64,000 bases of DNA, from assembly GCA_019614645.1 (NCBI GenBank), contig JABWDB010000014.1, positions 2,480,001 to 2,544,000 of the forward strand, written 5' to 3'. A program made the translations under genes and the position numbers. The DNA is from Stratiolaelaps scimitus (lineage: Eukaryota; Arthropoda; Arachnida; Mesostigmata; Laelapidae). Below, in pieces: positions 1 to 11,029 of the stretch (the first letter of the stretch is position 1; the number at the start of each line of letters is the position of its first letter). The notes under the pieces were generated by a model. It had not been told where the DNA came from. It worked only from the letters and a program-made list of their open reading frames with translations, and made no database searches.

Positions 1-1066
1 TCCGGTTGCTGACACCTCCCCAGGCCTCCAACAACGCCTTTTTTAGTGTTTCCACGGATGTATAGTGTCGATTCGACGCGTATACTCTTCGGATAAAAAT
101 ACCCTAGAGGTTCTCCATCGGGTTGAGCTAAGAAGAACATGCTGGCCACTCTAGGGTACCAATGTGTAACCGCGCATGTGTACTAGAGCTGACTTGAATT
201 GAAGCGTTATCTTGTTAGAAAACAATTGGAAATAGGTGAAATCCGCTACTAAATGGTAGTAGGTTGTTGGTCAACATCTGCTGATAGTCCTCGCTATTCA
301 TTTGAGATGAGATGAAAGTGAATCCAAGTTTGCAAAGCTCCCCAACCCATAAAGCACTCTCCGCCGAACATGTGCTTCGAGAAGTACCGCGACTCTCTAC
401 GTACATCATGCCAGTAACCGTTAAATCCATCTAGCCCATCCAAATTTAACTTCTTCTCGTCACTGGAGACGATTTGAAACAACATAGTACCTTTTAGATA
501 GATTTACACCCTCAGGACACTTTTTAAAAAAACGTTGCCCCAATACTCATCAATGTCCAGTCACGTCCATAATGTTGCGGGCGAAGTTTAGTTGGGCAAT
601 CATATGGCGTTGTTGAAGACGAGGTCTTGTTCTCATTTGCGCCCGTATGATATGCGGATAACGCTTAATTGTATTTAAAACTGTTGATCTATGAAACTGA
701 AGGGTTAAATCTTGCCTGATTGCTTCACAACTTATGGTCGAATTCGAGGCCAATCGACAGATATGCATGACAGTTCGCTGCCTGTTCTTTCGTGGACGTC
801 CTTTAGACTTATTAGTACCATACGTCGATGGACTGCGTCAATAATTTTGCACTACGTGACGATTTTTGCCAATTTCTCTGGCAATTGCAGTCTGGGTCTT
901 TCCTGCTCTGTGTAAAGCGGTAATAACTGCTTTCTCTGCATCAGTAAGGCTCGAAGCGCGTCCCGTGACTACAGTACTGCTTGAATGCTCAACACAAACT
1001 GGATTAATTCAGCGAAAACACTCGATAACTGAGGGTGTCCTATCATTTTTCACCACCGAAATATGA
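1..1066 (-). pseudogene. Tc1/mariner-family transposase relic, cut by the window edge
   Basis: Read on the minus strand, three frames joined by frameshifts give a Tc1-type transposase in the expected order. About 990-830 encodes a helix-turn-helix region with EKAVITAL, GKTQTAIAREIGK and NRHVVQN. About 768-550 continues through FHRSTVLNTIKR to RTRPRLQQRH and LNFARN. About 485-294 carries the first catalytic Asp in SSDEKKLNLDG (codon 459-461) followed by YWHD and FGGECFMGWGA. About 215-20 has the second Asp in QDNASIQVS (codon 209-211), then LEWPACSS, a stop, LNPMENL with the Glu (codon 113-115), then RRVYA and ALLEAW. Such enzymes cut and paste DNA using a DDE triad. The last Asp-Glu spacing is 31 residues as it stands, shorter than the DD34E of classic Tc1 types. 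Stops and frameshifts make it inactive. The 3' part and that terminal inverted repeat lie left of base 1, and I could not define the other repeat. Confidence 0.85.
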
Positions 1067-1206
1067 CACATTTTGCTGTAGCAGATTGCATGCGATGTCA
1101 TATGCGCTGTTCTTTGTGGTATGTATGTTATTTGACACCTACATTAATCTGACACAGAAGAAATGCCTCAAATATGTATTCTTTGCAACGATTTGTTGAA
1201 ATATAG

Positions 1207-1270
1207 GGGGTCTGTCAGATAGGGGAACAGCTGACGGTCAGCTGGAAAATACAAAAAAAAATACAAAAAG
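1207..1270 (+). mobile_element. Short retroposon, family A, 5'-truncated copy
   Basis: This fragment matches the 3' part of the copies near 12.9, 30.1 and 52.3 kb. It shares the block CTGTCAGATAGGGGAACA followed by a terminal hairpin and an A-rich tail. The hairpin is the best of the family: CAGCTGA (1228-1234), loop CGG, TCAGCTG (1238-1244). The tail from 1245 is A-rich with two TAC interruptions. I see no clear target-site duplication. It lies just beyond the 5' side of the Tc1/mariner relic. Confidence 0.6.
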
Positions 1271-1900
1271 TTCTGGTGATATTTCTAGGTTATAAACCCA
1301 GGAACCTATTAGTTGCATGATTCCTCTACGGTGCTTGAACCGTGTGGAAGACATTTTAAGTAAGGAAGTCGTTTTGCCTTCTACGGCTCCGACTATTTCG
1401 TCATTACGTCTTACTTCATTACGATGCTACTATGGTTGACATTAGACGTTCAGCGATTGACATAAACGCTAACATTAGCATACGATGAGAAATATCTAGA
1501 GACCAATACGTACACGTTCCCGTGCGAGTTCTAATCGAATTCAGTGGGTAACGGCTTCATTGCGACACAAAGCCGTTCCCCGCTGAACTCCCGGATCTAG
1601 AAGACAACTTGATGTCTGTCAGGGAAATAGCGTAAGCAAAAATAAATGTCTGGGATAGACGCCAATTTGTCGTTGACGTTGGGATCGCATAGGAAGTGCG
1701 CGATCGAAACATAGTTGTCTCGAACAAACGTCCGATTCCCTAGGGGCCATCGGCAGACTGTGGCGGTAGTGGCAGAGATTCGCGTGGATTCGCCAAACTC
1801 TCTTTTATTGTTTCTCTCGCTCTCTGCCAGTGGCGCGCTGGCGGCGGCTGCGTCACCCAATGAGAGAAAACTACTACCGGGAAGATAAGTTAACAGGAAA
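1271..1900. other. Unassigned spacer
   Basis: Mixed-composition sequence. No recognisable protein, RNA gene or repeat was seen. The open frame on the minus strand at 1597-1959 has no family signature. Confidence 0.5.
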
Positions 1901-3470
1901 TAGGTGAAGCTTAAAATAAATAAGTGCAGTGAATACCCATATTCGTCGTGGACAGACACGGCAACAATGATCCTTGTCTCTCTCTCTCTCGCTCTCTACA
2001 GGCTACTGACGTGTGGGGGCAGCACGGAGGCAAAATTGAAGTACCTATTATAGTGCGAGCGCACGTGCAGTGGTGGAGTGGTCGCCTCTTGGATTTGGAC
2101 CAGCCCGGCACGTCCCCGTCAGCTCCGACCGCTGTCGCTAGAACAAGGGAATGACTCAGTGTGGTTGGTCCTGGTCCTGGTCTTTCCCGGCTGTCATCCC
2201 TACGGCGATCCTGATGCGACGTCGCGGGTGCATTGTCTTTTGTGTCTTCTTGCTGCCCTCCTCCTCCTCCTCCGCCTCTTCCTCCTTCTTGCAACGACAA
2301 ACGATGCAAAAGAGGGACCGCCCGAGCGAGACGTGAGCAGTGCGAAGTGATAGAGGCTGGCCGCGCGAGACTGAGATAAAGTAGAAAAGGCCGTCACCCA
2401 ATTAGCGTGTGACGCCACTCGCTCTCTCTCTCTCTCGCTCTCTCCGTGGTGTAATGACGCATCGCCAATAAACGCCAAGGCAAGCAGTTCGCTGGCTAGG
2501 GCGGATACGCGAGCGGACTTAAGGACAGAGAGACACATACTGACGCAGGCTCCTACACAGCGATCACAATTCTTCCCTCCCACGATGCTTGCACCGCGTC
2601 CACTGCAACCGGCAGTGAGCCACCACCGCCACCGCTGACCGCGTACCATAGATGCTCGGTCGGTAACGACGTCGAGAGCCGGCAGAAGGAGCACCCGCCA
2701 GCGAGCCATTCACATTGAACGCGGATGCGGCATTCTTCTGGGTGGAACCATACGACAGTGGAGATGAAGAGACCAAGGGATGGGGCCATATTTCAGTGAA
2801 AACAATAGAAACCAGAGAGGGAGAGAGAGAGGGAAAGAGAGAAAAGAACCCAGCCAGCAGAGAACCAGTCAGCCTGCAATCCAGTGAACAGCCCGACCGA
2901 CCACGAGTGTGGATGGGCGGCCGGGACTGGGATGGAGGTAGGGAGGTGTTCAAGGGGGGGAGAGAGAGAGAGGCAAAGAGTAGGGCGTAGACGCGGCAGT
3001 ATTTCCGCAGCAAGGGCGGGCAGGGAGGCAGGCAAGCACCCAGGCTATTCTGCCCAGTTCGTCCCATGCCACGCCACTGTGCCCAGCCGCCTTCTGATCT
3101 CACTTCTGATCCTTTCAATGCGAGGAGCGTCTGCTAGCGAGGTAGTCCGTTCCATACACAGTGTATGGAACCGTTACTTTGCTCGATGGCCGTATTCGTT
3201 ACAGCCGCTCGTGGCCGGCCGCATTCGTCCGGCTATTTTACTTTGCTTGTTTGCACCGTTGATAGCCATCGAGGACCACATCGAGTTGCAGTTGTTGTCC
3301 TTGTGGCTGGTTATTGCCATCATCGATTGTAGTTGTTGGTGTTGGTATAGCTTAACGGCATCGCCCGTGTCGGCGTCGCCTTCCTCTGCGTCCGTTCATG
3401 ACGACCGTTGTTTCGTGCGTTTCGTTACACGGTACCATGCTGCTCGTTCTATGGAAACAAGCTGATCACA
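1900..3470. other. GC-rich island with GAGA/CTCT tracts
   Basis: CpG-rich DNA with CT or GA runs at 1976-1997, 2419-2446, 2814-2844 and 2961-2972, and CTC triplets near 2256-2290. Open frames up to 193 codons exist on both strands over the same bases (for example 2564-3118 minus and 2884-3465 plus). That is expected from low-complexity, stop-poor DNA and is not evidence of a gene. A regulatory or untranslated role is an inference from composition only. Confidence 0.5.
3149..3171. repeat. Perfect short palindrome
   Basis: GTTCCATACAC and its exact reverse complement GTGTATGGAAC flank a single A, giving 11-bp arms. It lies within the GC-rich island. It could be a binding site for a dimeric protein or a chance palindrome. 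Confidence 0.6.
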
Positions 3471-3801
3471 TGTCGAACCTTCCACCGAGAGGAATATACG
3501 ATAAACGGGAAAGGACATGTCGCGAACACCGAGCCAGTTTTGCTTCGAGCAATAATAGAGACGACCGGGTTTAGCCTTCAGCTGGACCGGAGACGCACCG
3601 CATGAAACGCAATCGTATAAGAGGGTAGCGGGCATCTTCATTGAGGACCGGACAAGCTGAGTGTTCACTGCGGAGCTACCTATATGTTATTTACTACTGT
3701 TACATAGGGACAGCACACGGACGTCTCGCAGCCATTCGCTACAACGGAGAGAAGGCACTCGCCCTTCGTCTGCCTATCAAACGCGCTGCCAAGTATGTTT
3801 G

Positions 3802-3831
3802 CAATGGCTGAAGCCCACTGTTCAGCCATTG
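3802..3831. repeat. Inverted repeat with a third nearby copy of the arm
   Basis: CAATGGCTGAA, an 8-base spacer, then the exact reverse complement TTCAGCCATTG give an 11-bp stem. The same arm recurs directly about 50 bases downstream as GCAATGGCTGAGG, and CACTGTT precedes both the right arm and the third copy. This suggests local duplication. Confidence 0.6.
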
Positions 3832-3839
3832 GAGCAGTG

Positions 3840-6390
3840 TTTACTCACTGTTGCAATGGCTGAGGCGTACCGTACAGTGACAAGGTTTTTGTCTCCTCTC
3901 TTTCGTCAGCGGGCTAGACAGGCAGGCATTTGACATCGAGCATTGGACACGGAGGAGGGATATGGTGCATGTGAGAGGGTTATGGATTCCCGTAACCTTT
4001 AAGCATCCAGCTAACCCAACGGCACTGACACATTGAGGATTCGGTCGTGCATGCCTCGGTCTCTCTGTTGTGTTCTCCCCCTCAGGCAGTTACCCTCAGC
4101 GCACATCGGACCGGACAGGACAGGGCCCAGCTAGCTTATACCCAACTGTCATCTCCGCCACCGCCTTCATGCCAATGTTACAACATTTCATTGCGTTACA
4201 ACTGAGTCGTCGAGAATGGGAAATGCTGCCGCGGGGTAGTTGTAGTGGTCAGACTTGTTCGTTATGTTATGGTCGGCGTTTGGATAACTCGACAGGGATC
4301 CACCTAGGAGGAGGGGAGTCTGGAGGACACGACGCTATGACCATACACGAATGTATTCGATTGTAGCTCGTTATCGAACAATACCGTAAAAATAATGGTT
4401 GTTGGCTCATTGTTAAGGTGGCAAATCTTACTTAATACATCGATGTGAGCGCGCTTATCTCCATCAAATAAACGACATGGGTGTCAGCTTGGATGATGTG
4501 ACTGCTAGAAAATTGCGCACAATAGCACTCCGAAGAGTGGGGGGGGGATTAGCAGCCTGCAGGGTATTTGTGTGTCAAACTGCTGAATTTTTTGGAACTA
4601 AGTCAATAATAGCATGTGTTAACGCAGGCCAGACGGACGGGATTCTTCTAAGCCTAGTGTGATAGAGAAGAGGGCTGACGTTTAATGCTGTGAGGACTTC
4701 TTTTTTCGCTGACCCTTGGCTCAGCTTTTTACCGTCAAACACTTCTCGGCGCTTACACCTAGGTACGGCATCAGTACGAGATATGCCGAGAGGAAAATGC
4801 TTATCGAACCTCCCTCCTGACGCTACGGCAAACCCTGTCAAAACCTGGCACAGGTTACATGCATAGACATCCCATATTAAAGGGACACTTAGAAAGATTT
4901 ATTAGGCGGACGAGCCCTTGTCGTTTTGGTGCCGAAATTGACGCCCAATCATCCAAATCACTCAGTCATGTATATTCCTCCCTCTGACGGCCCTTTGGCC
5001 TTCACGGACCTACTGCAACTGTCAGATGCAGTCGAATTTGAACCCTCTCCTAGCACCTCTACGATTCGCGCATACTGCTTAAAAGAGATACTCCTCCTCC
5101 GTGAAGTAGTCCTGTCGATCGGCAACATATAAATAATAGCATCTTTCATGCATCGATACTGCAACCACGTGGCGCCACCTGGTCAAGGCGTGATGAAGCC
5201 TTCTGATACTCTTTGATAGCTTTCACCTTCTCCGTTACTGTTTGTTGTCTTGCCGATTGCCATCGTCTCTGGGTCTGTCACCAACCAACGAAACTGTCGC
5301 TCGTTTCCGAGGGAGGATCTTTCGATTACGTAAGAGCTCTTTGGCCGGGGACTGCTGACGCCTTGTGTACACGGCACACTTGACGCCGAACGCACGATGA
5401 GACGCCGGTCGGTACTACAGCCAACACACGGCTACTGATGCTTTCCTGCTTGGTACCCTGGTCCTGTGCGACGAGACTACGCGTTGCCGGATGCTGAGAA
5501 AGATGCAAGATCACACGTGAAAGTGAGCACGCGAATGTAAGATAGAGAAAGAGAGGCATGCCCCGAGCAAGCCGAGGGCATGCTGAGAGCCATCTGCGTA
5601 TGATGGTGATGAGGTCGGGTCGGATAAGATGACACATACACACACAAACTCGAGAGCGGCGTCCCTACGTGTTGCGGATACATTGTCGCTCTCTAACCCA
5701 GCTATGGGACACGATGCGAGGAGGTATATCAGAAGACGATGGCGTCCATGGAGTATATAGCGTGAACAGGACGCAACGGACTAGTGCGAGGGAATCAACG
5801 GCGGACTTCGACCACCTCGACAATTCCCCCCACCGACAACTGCTGGTGTCGACTGTTTGACTCCCTGGAGAGCGAGTGGAGAGCATGTAGGTCAGGAGGC
5901 CATGAAAGATGTTCTATGTGGGAGAAACGAGAGGTGTACCATGATGGTGATAATGATTCAAGGATGTTGTATACCCGGCCGCTGCCAGTCCATACCTCCA
6001 CCTCTCTGTATTTGTTGGATCTCCCTGAACGGTGACGAGCCGTCACATACGACCTCGTTTGGCATACAGTTCATTATATTTACAATGTGCATATGCACGC
6101 ACATAAGCCAGCCAACCAACATATGTATTATGTATCGTGTAGGATCTAACAGACAGGCATAGACAACTAGCTTGCCAGCTATAATAACTAGGTTATTTGC
6201 GCGACGTCAGTATAAATCAAAGCAGACGATAGATGATCCGGAATCGTAATCATGAAGAGAAGCAACAACATCATATTTATCATTTGGCCGCCCATTTACT
6301 TGGGATCCTCTGCTGGTTCAAGGAACGGGCCTTACGTCTATGCAGCTTGCTCAAAGTCTTGTTACTTCGTTAACGCGAGTTATCATCGAG
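3840..6390. other. Unassigned spacer
   Basis: About 2.5 kb of mixed composition. The open frames are short and none matches a family I recognise. A weak GAGA stretch lies near 5536-5556. No TSD-flanked insertion was found. Confidence 0.45.
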
Positions 6391-6396
6391 AATAAT

Positions 6397-6414
6397 TATA
6401 TATATATATATATA
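6397..6414. repeat. (TA)n microsatellite
   Basis: Nine TA units, immediately left of the RPDG retroelement relic. Confidence 0.9.
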
Positions 6415-6559
6415 CATTAATTGTATGTTGGAAGAATTATTCATTTGCTTGGAGGCTGCAATATGTCAGGTGAACGTGATCTACTGGACTTATTCAAGGA
6501 CAAATTTATGTATTCTTTGTCATCTTTGTTAACATTCAACTTTCTCCGATAGCGAAAAA

Positions 6560-7570
6560 AAGAGGCACCCCTTCCTGTTGGAATGGGTGGACTTGGTATG
6601 ACAGCAGCAGCTCCTTTGGCTGGACCCAGTGTCATCGGGTTTTCTGATCTGGTCAAGAAACGAGTAGCTAAAGACACTTGGAAGCACTTGTATCAGCCAG
6701 AGATGAACTTAATGCAAAACTTAACCGTCTTGACAAGATACCGTAAGAAGATGCGGGGATTAAACGCAAATGGATGCAGCTTTTTCATGAATCTCTTCAA
6801 CAGTCTCTCCTTGATCAGGCTTCGAGTCTTCGACGTGGAACGAGCCAAGTTGAAAGTAGTCACTAGTTCTCGAGCGGGTGGATGACCTTAATACTCTTCT
6901 TTCCTCTCAGGTGGGAACTTTACTTGATGATCAATGTACCCGTTTTGCAATAGGTTTACGTTCGGGAAGTAATAGTTTCTACACATTCATGTTGCTGTGG
7001 AGAGCCGATTGATACGCTTAGGCGTTAGAGATTCTCTTATATAAAAAGTGCGGGCCGTGGCTGGAGAAAACTCTTTAATAAACGAGTCTTTGGCCAGAGC
7101 TTTTCCTTTCATATATATGTCTAGCATTCGTGAACCAGCCGCCGGTATTTATCGCTCTGATGGGAGGCGTCCTGATGGTATGTCATTAATCCCCTTTTCC
7201 AGAGGCAAAATTCTGCTTTCGGATTGCGCTGTGTGCTGACATCTTAGCATCTCCTTATGCTAGTTGCAAAGCAACATAGCCTGGTCACACAGCCAGTGCG
7301 GCCGACCAAGCCAAGAACAGAAAATACGCCTCATTGATAAATGAGTGCTACTTTAGACCTACAGCCGTCGAAACATCGGGAGGACCAGGGATACAATCAT
7401 TACGCTTTCTACAGATATTAGTAGAAATGTTACCGTTCGCTATTGGAGAACCACGTGCAATCGAATTTTTAATGTAAACATTTTTCTTAAATATCCAAAG
7501 GATCCAAAGGAAACGCAATTTCTATCTTGGACACTCTTAGGCTGGGAAAGTGGAATTCCTTGTTTTAAAT
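6560..7570 (+). pseudogene. Decayed retroelement C-terminal region with RPDG motif
   Basis: Several broken plus-strand frames line up in order with the C-terminal part of a reverse-transcriptase-bearing protein common in invertebrate genomes. 6583-6885 gives GGLGMTAAAPLAGPSVIGF, then RAKLKVVTSSRAGG. After stops and frame changes, about 6905-6965 gives SQVGTLLDDQ and FAIGLR. About 6980-7020 gives a Cys-rich HSCCCGEPIDTL. 7048-7239 gives REPAAGIYRSDGRRPDGMSL (RPDG at 7168-7179), then IPFSRGKILLSD with an Asp codon at 7222-7224, 16 residues after the first. The frame then changes to LASPYASC, and about 7350-7460 gives FRPTAVETSGG. The Cys cluster followed by PD and D resembles a PD-(D/E)XK, restriction-like endonuclease as in R2-type LINEs. 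That assignment is from memory and is inference. The reverse-transcriptase core itself is not visible here. Many stops make it non-functional. Confidence 0.6.
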
Positions 7571-8230
7571 TTTCTATTGAGGATATATAGGAGAGGCTGT
7601 TCTTAGATGTAGTTCAGCGGGTTCCACTGTTGCCCACTTGTATAATTAAAAAAAAATTGAATTTCTATAACAATCATACTAATAATAATAATAATAATAT
7701 ATATATTTATTTGGAGAACCTCATTCTTCGACTGTCCTCCCGAGCGTGGAAAATTGATATTGAAGTAAACCACCCTAACGAAATCTCCACCCCGAAAGGC
7801 ATTACCATTGCCTACAAGGTCACCTAATGACGAATTATTCAATTCCTTAGGTATTAATAACCTTCCAGAGCATGCAAGTACAGGGTATTTCATTTATTCA
7901 ATTACATTTTTTTTGGAGAGCCATTGTTGTTTATTCCGTTATAGCGCTGCCGCGAATCAGCTCAAGCTTCAACGTGTGCGCCTAAAATATCATAGATGAG
8001 TTTAGCTCGATTGCCCTGCTAAAAAAAGTTCTCGCTCCCTCCGACGTCAGCCTATATGGCCCGATTTACAATACGCGTTGCCGTCTGCGCAGCAACTTGC
8101 GTTACCGCTTTGCTGTGTCCAATCGGCAGAAACTATCCTTGACCTCGAGGTGCTTCAGCTGTCTATCCCAACGCAAGGGTCCCCTTTCCCAATTTCGTCG
8201 TAGAGGTGCGTCGCGCACAATTTGATTTGT
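7571..8230. other. AT-rich spacer with AAT repeat
   Basis: AT-rich flank of the retroelement relic. It holds a poly-A run near 7649-7658, an (AAT)n/(AT)n stretch at about 7679-7709 and a poly-T run near 7906-7913. The A and AAT runs may be the element's tail, but no target-site duplication was found. No gene is seen. Confidence 0.5.
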
Positions 8231-8853
8231 ACTGATTGGCACACATTTACGTCCCTACGTATTCGGGCGATACCACTTCTGCTGTGCGTCAGACCTCGGA
8301 GAAGGAGGAGCGGCGGAGACAACACCGTGGCCATGAAAGCGCTCTATGCCGAAGCAAAAGCGGCAAACGAATTCAGCCAAATCCGCCGGCACTAAGAGGA
8401 GCAGGCGGAACAGACGGGCCAGGAGGGACGCCCTTACCCTCGTCGGCAACGCTCCACGTTGGCTCGTAGTTGCTCGCTCCATGGTGCTAGTGATGGCAGA
8501 TGGCAGTACTCGGGGATGCTTACCATCGTGGTTGTTGTTGTTGTTGCTGCTGCGGCGGCTGCGGCTGCGTTTTCCTACTTTGTTGCCAACTCAACATCGA
8601 GGCAAAGAGAGCCTCTTCAGGGTGAGGAGGGCAGCACGGAAGGCCGCGGACAGTAGCGCGGACAGCCAAGTAACGACTTACGAAACGACAACGCCGGGAG
8701 TGCGCACGGCCGGGTATGGCCTGCGGCGGCAGCTGCGGCTGCTGCTTCTCTCTGCTGCAGCAATAACCACGATACGAACCATGATGCCCCTGTCTGGCTT
8801 TGTTAACGTACTGTTCTCCACTCTGTGCATGCGCTCGTTTGCCTATTCTTATT

Positions 8854-8889
8854 GAGAGAGAGAGAGAGAGAGACAGACAGAGAGAGAGG
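8854..8889. repeat. (GA)n microsatellite
   Basis: GA run interrupted by two CA steps near the middle; GAGA-type tract inside the island. Confidence 0.9.
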
Positions 8890-9493
8890 AGCGATGGACG
8901 CTTCTGCCTCATGCAGAACCAGAAGTGACGGACGGGCAGGAAGAGAGAAGCCCCGAACGATGATATTCTGATAGAACGAAAGGGAAACCCAAACAGCGCC
9001 GCTCGAGGAACACTTCGAAGAACGCTCGGACAAAAAGACGCCGAACGAGCGACTGCTCGAGCGGCCAGCCAGCCAACCAGCAGACCAACCCGAGTACGAA
9101 GCAGAGGTGTAGCGCAGCGAATGCTACAGCGCACGAAGCGGCGGATGGCGAGTAACTCAGCAGCGCACGGCACAACACAAGCAAAGTCCAGGCGGGGCAA
9201 ACGCGAGAAAGCAACAACATTTAGCTGACAATAGACTGAATAGACGGGACGGGGCCACGCGGGCCAGACAGGAGAGTCAAGCTAAAGGGGAAAATGTCGG
9301 TTAGCTTTGCCATGGACAGCGAACGGCAAAAGGACGAACGTGCCGAATCAAGAACATGAGATAGTTTGAGACGACGTCTGGCCCTCGTTGCCCAGAAGGG
9401 GGGAACGGCAGCTCCGCTGCGAGATTCGTGGAGCTGCGGCTGCTGCTGCTGCTGTTGCGTGATGATTCGCGTTTCTGCTGATGCTCTAATGCT

Positions 9494-9597
9494 GTTGATG
9501 ATGCCGGCGACGATGACGACGACGAAAATGATGATGATGATGGTGATGATGATGGTGATAATAATGGTGATGGTAATGGCGACGGCAATCGGTGATG
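9494..9597. repeat. Imperfect (GAT)n triplet repeat
   Basis: About 100 bases of GAT/GGT/GAC/AAT triplets. It encodes Asp/Met or His runs in different frames and explains several spurious open frames here. Confidence 0.85.
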
Positions 9598-9765
9598 TTA
9601 CTATACGAAGACGACGAAGTAACGACAACGAAGATATGAAAAAAAAGGATGAACGAACTGTGTACCAACTCGTTGTTAGTCGGACTGAAGATGATAAAGG
9701 GAGAAGAAAGATTAAAGTGGTCTGCCTGTGCAACGATTCGAGTGTTGCCCACGGGACACACGTTG

Positions 9766-9786
9766 TATATATATATATATATATAT
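9766..9786. repeat. (TA)n microsatellite
   Basis: About ten TA units inside the GC-rich island. Confidence 0.9.
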
Positions 9787-10299
9787 GCCGCTGTTGTCAT
9801 TGTTGTTGTTGTTGTTTGTCGCTGTTGTGATTGCTATGTTTCGTCGTGCTAGTCGTTTCCTAGCTTGGGGGACAGAGATTGGATGATGGTAGCTGAAATT
9901 TCTACTTTGGGCGTCTACAGGGAGTGCGCTCAACAACAAAAGACAGAACGCGACAACAGAAGGCGTTTCTGTGACAGAGAGACTGAAAGGAGCGAGAAAT
10001 ATGGACAGCTCCAGAAGCCGGTCACCAGCAGTGGCAGCAGCTACCGCCGCAGTACCGCGGAGGATCATGGCACTAGGCTGTCCAGAAAGATTGTCTATTC
10101 AAATGAGAACAGGCCCATTAGACGCAAAAAAGGGTTGACCAAAACGTTTGCTCTGAAGTCGTTCAGTGCAGCCAGTCCGATACGGCAAAGATATTTGTAG
10201 GAGGGAGGGAGACAGCGAGAGAGAGAGAGAGAGAAATGCTGGCAACTCAGTTGATTCGAAGTTGGCGGGCTGTTAACGAAGAAAACGAAGATAAAGCTG

Positions 10300-10943
10300 A
10301 CGATAGTTAGGTTATTGTATGAATGAATGCGCGAGACAACAAACAACGACAACAACACGGCTTCCTGATGATGGACGTTGCTACAGAAAAGAAGCGAATT
10401 TTGAAACAAGCCGCTGAATGTGGCCGACATTCTGGTCGAGTCAGAGAGCGGTGTAGGATAGAGAAGGAGAGCAAGAGGGGACAATGGGATTGGTCCCGTA
10501 GATGGTTTAGTGGTGAGCGTATTTTATTGCTAGACAGGAGGAACAAATGGCTCGGGTTCAAAACCGGACAGACGCGGAGAATCTTTGGGTTTCATAATCA
10601 TCTTTGTAGGCACGAGAAGGTTGAAAATAAGGTTCAGGTTATTTGTGCAGCATGTCCTCGTGTGTAACACTTGAAGGTTCAGAAACGAGGCCTGTCACAT
10701 AACATAGGGAAACAGCAGAAAGAGAATCTGCTTAAACGATGTAATCAGCGAGGGGTTGATCAGCGAGTTAATGATCTCATCTCAAGTCAGGCGATCAGCA
10801 TTCTGTTATACAACTGACCTCCTTTGGCTGGATGTATTTGTTAGGCCATGGCCTGACGCGTTAGGGAATAACACTACCACCCAGTGCCCTAGTTGGAGAC
10901 TGGAAAAAAACTACAACTCGGACCCCAATAGGGAGGAACTATA
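10300..10943. other. Unassigned spacer
   Basis: No gene recognised. GAGGCCTGTCACATAACATA near 10687 resembles the 3' block of family A but lacks the hairpin and A tail, so it is at most a decayed copy. Confidence 0.4.
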
Positions 10944-11026
10944 TAACACACTCGTGTTACCGTGGACGTTAAATGTTGGCTGAGAGTCAGCCCGAAAAAG
11001 TTTATGTTTATGTAACACACTCGTGT
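10944..11026 (+). mobile_element. 55-bp family B SINE 3' end with perfect target duplication
   Basis: The 14-base direct repeat TAACACACTCGTGT occurs at 10944-10957 and 11013-11026. Between them lie 55 bases that begin ACCGTGGACGTTAAATGTTGG (from about 10959), form the hairpin GGCTGA-GAG-TCAGCC, and end in a TTTATGTTTATG-type tail. The same 3' end is present near 28.05, 45.37 and 56.29 kb. The arrangement is that of target-primed reverse transcription stopping very early, leaving only the element's last bases. The exact duplication suggests that this insertion is comparatively young. Confidence 0.85.
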
Positions 11027-11029
11027 AAA

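Larger units (their letters stand above)
8230..10300. other. GC-rich, triplet-repeat-rich island
   Basis: Dense in CpG and triplets: GTT/GCT near 8529-8570, a (GA)n tract at 8854-8889, (GAT)n at 9494-9597, (TA)n at 9766-9786 and (GA)n at 10214-10234. The longest open frame of the window (226 codons, minus, 8520-9200) is here. It overlaps open frames on the other strand and encodes Ser/Leu/Arg/Gln low-complexity sequence, so I do not accept it as a gene. It could be the promoter or untranslated part of a gene. Confidence 0.5.

Noticed and set aside
2564..3465. Overlapping 184- and 193-codon frames on opposite strands
   Set aside because: Both are open because the GA-rich DNA has few stops; no recognisable protein family.
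8520..9200. 226-codon minus-strand open frame
   Set aside because: It lies in GC-rich, triplet-rich DNA, overlaps open frames on the other strand, encodes low-complexity Ser/Leu/Arg/Gln sequence and shows no domain.
10687..10720. GAGGCCTGTCACATAACATA resembling family A
   Set aside because: Lacks the terminal hairpin, A tail and target duplication; at best a decayed copy.
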